A stretch of DNA of 7,304 nt from Bacteroidia bacterium (GTDB lineage Bacteria; Bacteroidota; Bacteroidia; UBA8524): the NCBI GenBank assembly GCA_023277325.1, contig JALRIQ010000323.1, positions 1-7,304 on the forward strand, in the 5' to 3' direction. The notes beneath the pieces were generated by a model that saw only the letters and a program-made list of their open reading frames with translations, had not been told where the DNA came from and made no database searches. Shown piece by piece: positions 5,476 through 7,304 of this stretch. Numbering within the stretch: position 1 is the first letter of the stretch; every line of letters begins with the position of its first letter. The position numbers and the translations under genes are program-made.

Positions 5476-5499
5476 CGTCGTAAGGCCGTAAAGTCGCAC
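5476..5499. repeat. GTCG octamer tandem tract, three units
   Basis: Three 8-base units between the peroxiredoxin stop and its terminator: CGTCGTAA (5476-5483), GGCCGTAA (5484-5491) and AGTCGCAC (5492-5499). The first is identical to a unit of the tract at 5383-5422, so both belong to one repeat family. This tract would be in the 3' untranslated region of the peroxiredoxin mRNA. Confidence 0.5.
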
Positions 5500-5507
5500 T
5501 GGCGTTA

Positions 5508-6152
5508 TTAGTGAGTTGAAAGGTAAGAGGCGATACCTTCTGCAGTATCCACCAATCCGTCTTGTCCTTTTTCCCAGTTTGCAGGGCATACTTCGCCTTT
5601 TTCTTCAAAGTATTGAAGAGCATCAATCATACGCAATGCTTCGTCGATGCTACGTCCTAGTGGAAGGTCGTTAACGATTTGGTGACGAACGATTCCGTCT
5701 TTGTCAATCAAGAACAAACCACGGTAGGCCACCGCGTCGTTTCCGTTATCGCCAACAAAAATCATGTTGCCGGTTTCATCGTAATCGTAATGTCCTGCCA
5801 ATACACCGTAATTGCTGGTGATGGTTTTATTTACATCGGCAACCAATGGGTATTCAACACCTTGGATACCACCGTCGTTTTGAGGCGTGTTCAACCATGC
5901 CCAGTGACTGAATTTTGAGTCGATAGAACATCCAACAACTGCTACATTACGCTCTTCGAATTCTTTAATTCTCTTTTGGAACGCAATGATTTCGGTAGGA
6001 CAAACAAAAGTAAAGTCCAAAGGATAGAAGAAGAAGAGCACATGCTTCTTTCCTTCGTATTGTGCCAAAGAAAAATTCTCAACAAAATCGCCTCCGTCAG
6101 TTACGGCATCGGCTTCAAAATAAGGGGCTTTTTTTCCTACTAATACTGTCAT
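5508..6152 (-). CDS. Typical 2-Cys peroxiredoxin (AhpC/Prx1 type)
   Basis: A 214-residue cytosolic thiol peroxidase reducing H2O2, organic peroxides and possibly peroxynitrite. The peroxidatic Cys is C51 in DFTFVCPTE and the resolving Cys is C189 in GEVCPANW, so this is the obligate-dimer 2-Cys class. NDLPLGRSIDEALR (161-174) and YRGLFLID (143-150) are standard Prx1 blocks. Two features stand out. An Asp/Gly-rich extension (about 121-141) lies between YGVL and AYRGLF, which are much closer in animal Prx1 proteins. The GGLG region linked to over-oxidation sensitivity reads GGIQG (94-98). No ahpF is adjacent, so the reductant may be thioredoxin. It has its own promoter (6173-6203) and terminator (5426-5457), so it is probably monocistronic. 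The symbol is left open between ahpC and prx. Confidence 0.96.
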   Translation of the reverse strand: MTVLVGKKAPYFEADAVTDGGDFVENFSLAQYEGKKHVLFFFYPLDFTFVCPTEIIAFQKRIKEFEERNVAVVGCSIDSKFSHWAWLNTPQNDGGIQGVEYPLVADVNKTITSNYGVLAGHYDYDETGNMIFVGDNGNDAVAYRGLFLIDKDGIVRHQIVNDLPLGRSIDEALRMIDALQYFEEKGEVCPANWEKGQDGLVDTAEGIASYLSTH

Positions 6153-6172
6153 AATTTTAGTTAGTTAATGAT

Positions 6173-6203
6173 CAAACAATCGTTTGTTCTTAAGGTTTGC
6201 AAA
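6173..6203 (-). promoter_or_regulatory. Peroxiredoxin promoter, Bacteroidota type
   Basis: On the minus strand TTTG (6203-6200) is followed after exactly 19 bases by ATTGTTTG (6180-6173). This fits the phylum consensus TTTG-N19-TAnnTTTG except that TA is AT. The -7 box ends 20 bases before the ATG. A short inverted repeat CAAAC/GTTTG overlaps the -7 box (6173-6177 with 6182-6186) and could be an operator, though this is weak. Confidence 0.6.
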
Positions 6204-6331
6204 GTTAAGGTAGCGGCATACAATATCCAATTGATGAAGTGCAATTCCCACTGAATCACTGCGCCAATGCTCCATTTAATGCAACAGCCCCATATTTATT
6301 TCATTGTATTAACTTTTTGTGAATTACTTCA

Positions 6332-6362
6332 TTCGTCCTTCACGCTCAGGCTTATACCTTTG
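6332..6362 (+). promoter_or_regulatory. Promoter of the SGNH-type gene, very short leader
   Basis: TTCG (6332-6335), one base off TTTG, is followed after 19 bases by a perfect TAnnTTTG box, TACCTTTG (6355-6362). The box ends only 8 bases before ATG 6371, so the transcript would start at or within a few bases of the start codon. No Shine-Dalgarno is present. Confidence 0.5.
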
Positions 6363-6370
6363 TAAGCTAA

Positions 6371-7285
6371 ATGTCCAACAAACGAGTAGTCAGATCTTAT
6401 CTCATTCTGCTGCTTGCAACGGGTTTCCTCCTGTTGCTGCAATGGGCATACCCTTCCATCCCCTTTCTTAAAGACAATTTTAAGAACAGCAATTTCCTGA
6501 CTTACTATTTGGAAGGGGAAGATTCTATGGCTTTCCTGACCGAAAAGATAGACAGTAGCATCTTCGATCAATTAGATACCATTCCCGATTCCACTGAACT
6601 TCTGGTAGACACAGTAAATACCGATTCACTGCCTCCTCTCGCCTATTTTGATGAGGCCTGGTTTACCAATGATACCGTCCCTATTCCAGATACAGCCAAT
6701 ATCGCAGCGCTTCGCAAGTTCTTCGAAAGCCTGAACTCGGCCGATAAAAAGAAAAAAGTCCGCATCTCTTATTGGGGCGACTCCATGATTGAAGGAGACC
6801 TGATTACCCAAACCCTGCGCAAAAAGCTACAGGATCAATATGGTGGTTCAGGTGTAGGCTTTGTCCCCTTTATTTCGATCACCGCGGGCTTCCGTCGCAC
6901 TGTGGTGCATAACTACGGTGGACCATGGAACTATTATTCGCTGGTTAAAAATGCGAAGATGAAAAATGGACCCTTCGGCATCAATGGCGAATACATGACC
7001 CAAGGCAAAGACTCCGTGTCCAACAGCATCTGGGCCAGCTTTGCCGCTCAAAAAGGAAAGGCGGCATGGAATCAGGTTAAACTATTCTATGGCAAGGGAA
7101 CAGGTAAAACCCTGGCACAAACCAAGCTGAACGAGCGCGCATGGAGCAAATACACACTCACCGATACTAGTCATGTGAATGTGCTGAATCTTTCGGATAC
7201 CAGCATCCGCCAGATTTCTGTGCGTTTCGACTCGGCAGGTTCTACCGTATTTTATGGAAAAAAAAATAAGTTTAATTGTTGGTGA
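6371..7285 (+). CDS. Membrane-anchored SGNH/GDSL-type protein, 3' end probably frameshifted
   Basis: 304 codons as read. An N-terminal signal anchor (about 9-25) precedes a Ser/Thr/Asp-rich linker (about 50-110). The hydrolase domain then begins with VRISYWGDSMIEGDLITQTLRKKL (130-153). GDS at 136-138 is SGNH block I, with S138 the predicted nucleophile. The following region (about 160-295) ends in VLNLSDTSIRQISVRFDSAGSTVFYG, resembling the beta-rich inserted module of Ape1/PatB-like peptidoglycan or polysaccharide O-acetyl esterases. The later catalytic blocks (Gly, Asn, Asp-x-x-His) are absent. After FYG the frame meets nine A (7258-7266) and stops within eight codons. The -1 frame stays open to the window end, so an indel or sequencing error is likely. 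Envelope O-acetyl or acyl metabolism is inferred. No partner gene is in view. Confidence 0.72.
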   Translation: MSNKRVVRSYLILLLATGFLLLLQWAYPSIPFLKDNFKNSNFLTYYLEGEDSMAFLTEKIDSSIFDQLDTIPDSTELLVDTVNTDSLPPLAYFDEAWFTNDTVPIPDTANIAALRKFFESLNSADKKKKVRISYWGDSMIEGDLITQTLRKKLQDQYGGSGVGFVPFISITAGFRRTVVHNYGGPWNYYSLVKNAKMKNGPFGINGEYMTQGKDSVSNSIWASFAAQKGKAAWNQVKLFYGKGTGKTLAQTKLNERAWSKYTLTDTSHVNVLNLSDTSIRQISVRFDSAGSTVFYGKKNKFNCW

Positions 7286-7304
7286 AGAGGATCAAAATAC
7301 TAGA

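Larger units (their letters stand above)
5133..5507. other. Repeat-rich spacer between recA and the peroxiredoxin gene
   Basis: 375 bases without a recognised gene. From recA outward it contains a candidate -7 box and palindromes (5150-5204), an orphan plus-strand hairpin with a T-run (5245-5281), a CAGA octamer tract (5306-5329) and a third REP-like copy (5337-5360). Beyond these come two GTCG octamer tracts (5383-5422, 5476-5499) on either side of the peroxiredoxin terminator (5426-5457). No tRNA-like fold or credible small open frame was seen. Confidence 0.7.

Overview
The window reads as ordinary chromosome of an aerobic member of the Bacteroidota. The signs are protein families and gene order typical of that phylum (a cytochrome oxidase subunit IV - SCO - DUF420 - DUF983 run, and a Prx1-type peroxiredoxin with an extended loop). 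Shine-Dalgarno sequences are absent before the starts, and promoter boxes fit the phylum's TTTG / TAnnTTTG pattern. A Flavobacteriales-like host is my best guess, but the sequence alone does not fix the order.

Layout. (1) 1-2025, plus strand: the distal part of a cytochrome c oxidase operon. It holds the end of a subunit IV gene, an SCO copper chaperone, a DUF420 membrane protein, a 77-residue CPMC-motif membrane protein and a DUF983 zinc-ribbon membrane protein. The genes overlap or are spaced by 1 to 16 bases, so they are probably co-transcribed. (2) 2026-2338: a gene-free spacer packed with small repeats, namely two identical REP-like palindromes, two heptamer-phased tracts and one imperfect hairpin. 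(3) 2339-4027, plus: formate-tetrahydrofolate ligase (fhs). (4) 4034-4076: a near-ideal bidirectional terminator shared by convergent fhs and recA. (5) 4104-5132, minus: recA. (6) 5133-5507: a second repeat-rich spacer with the recA promoter region, an orphan plus-strand terminator, a third REP-like copy, three octamer-phased tracts and the peroxiredoxin terminator. (7) 5508-6152, minus: typical 2-Cys peroxiredoxin with a good upstream promoter. (8) 6371-7285, plus: a membrane-anchored SGNH/GDSL-type protein whose frame breaks at a run of nine A just before the window ends.

Functionally, the first block supports assembly and copper loading of the terminal oxidase. fhs supplies 10-formyl-THF for one-carbon metabolism, recA serves recombination and repair, and the peroxiredoxin removes peroxides produced by aerobic growth. 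The SGNH protein probably acts on acyl or acetyl groups of envelope glycans. I find no prophage, CRISPR, tRNA, rRNA or transposase gene. The least ordinary material is non-coding: GTAG-headed palindromes and several families of 7- or 8-base-phased repeats confined to two spacers, the orphan terminator, and palindromes at the recA promoter. The least characterised protein is the CPMC membrane protein in the oxidase operon.
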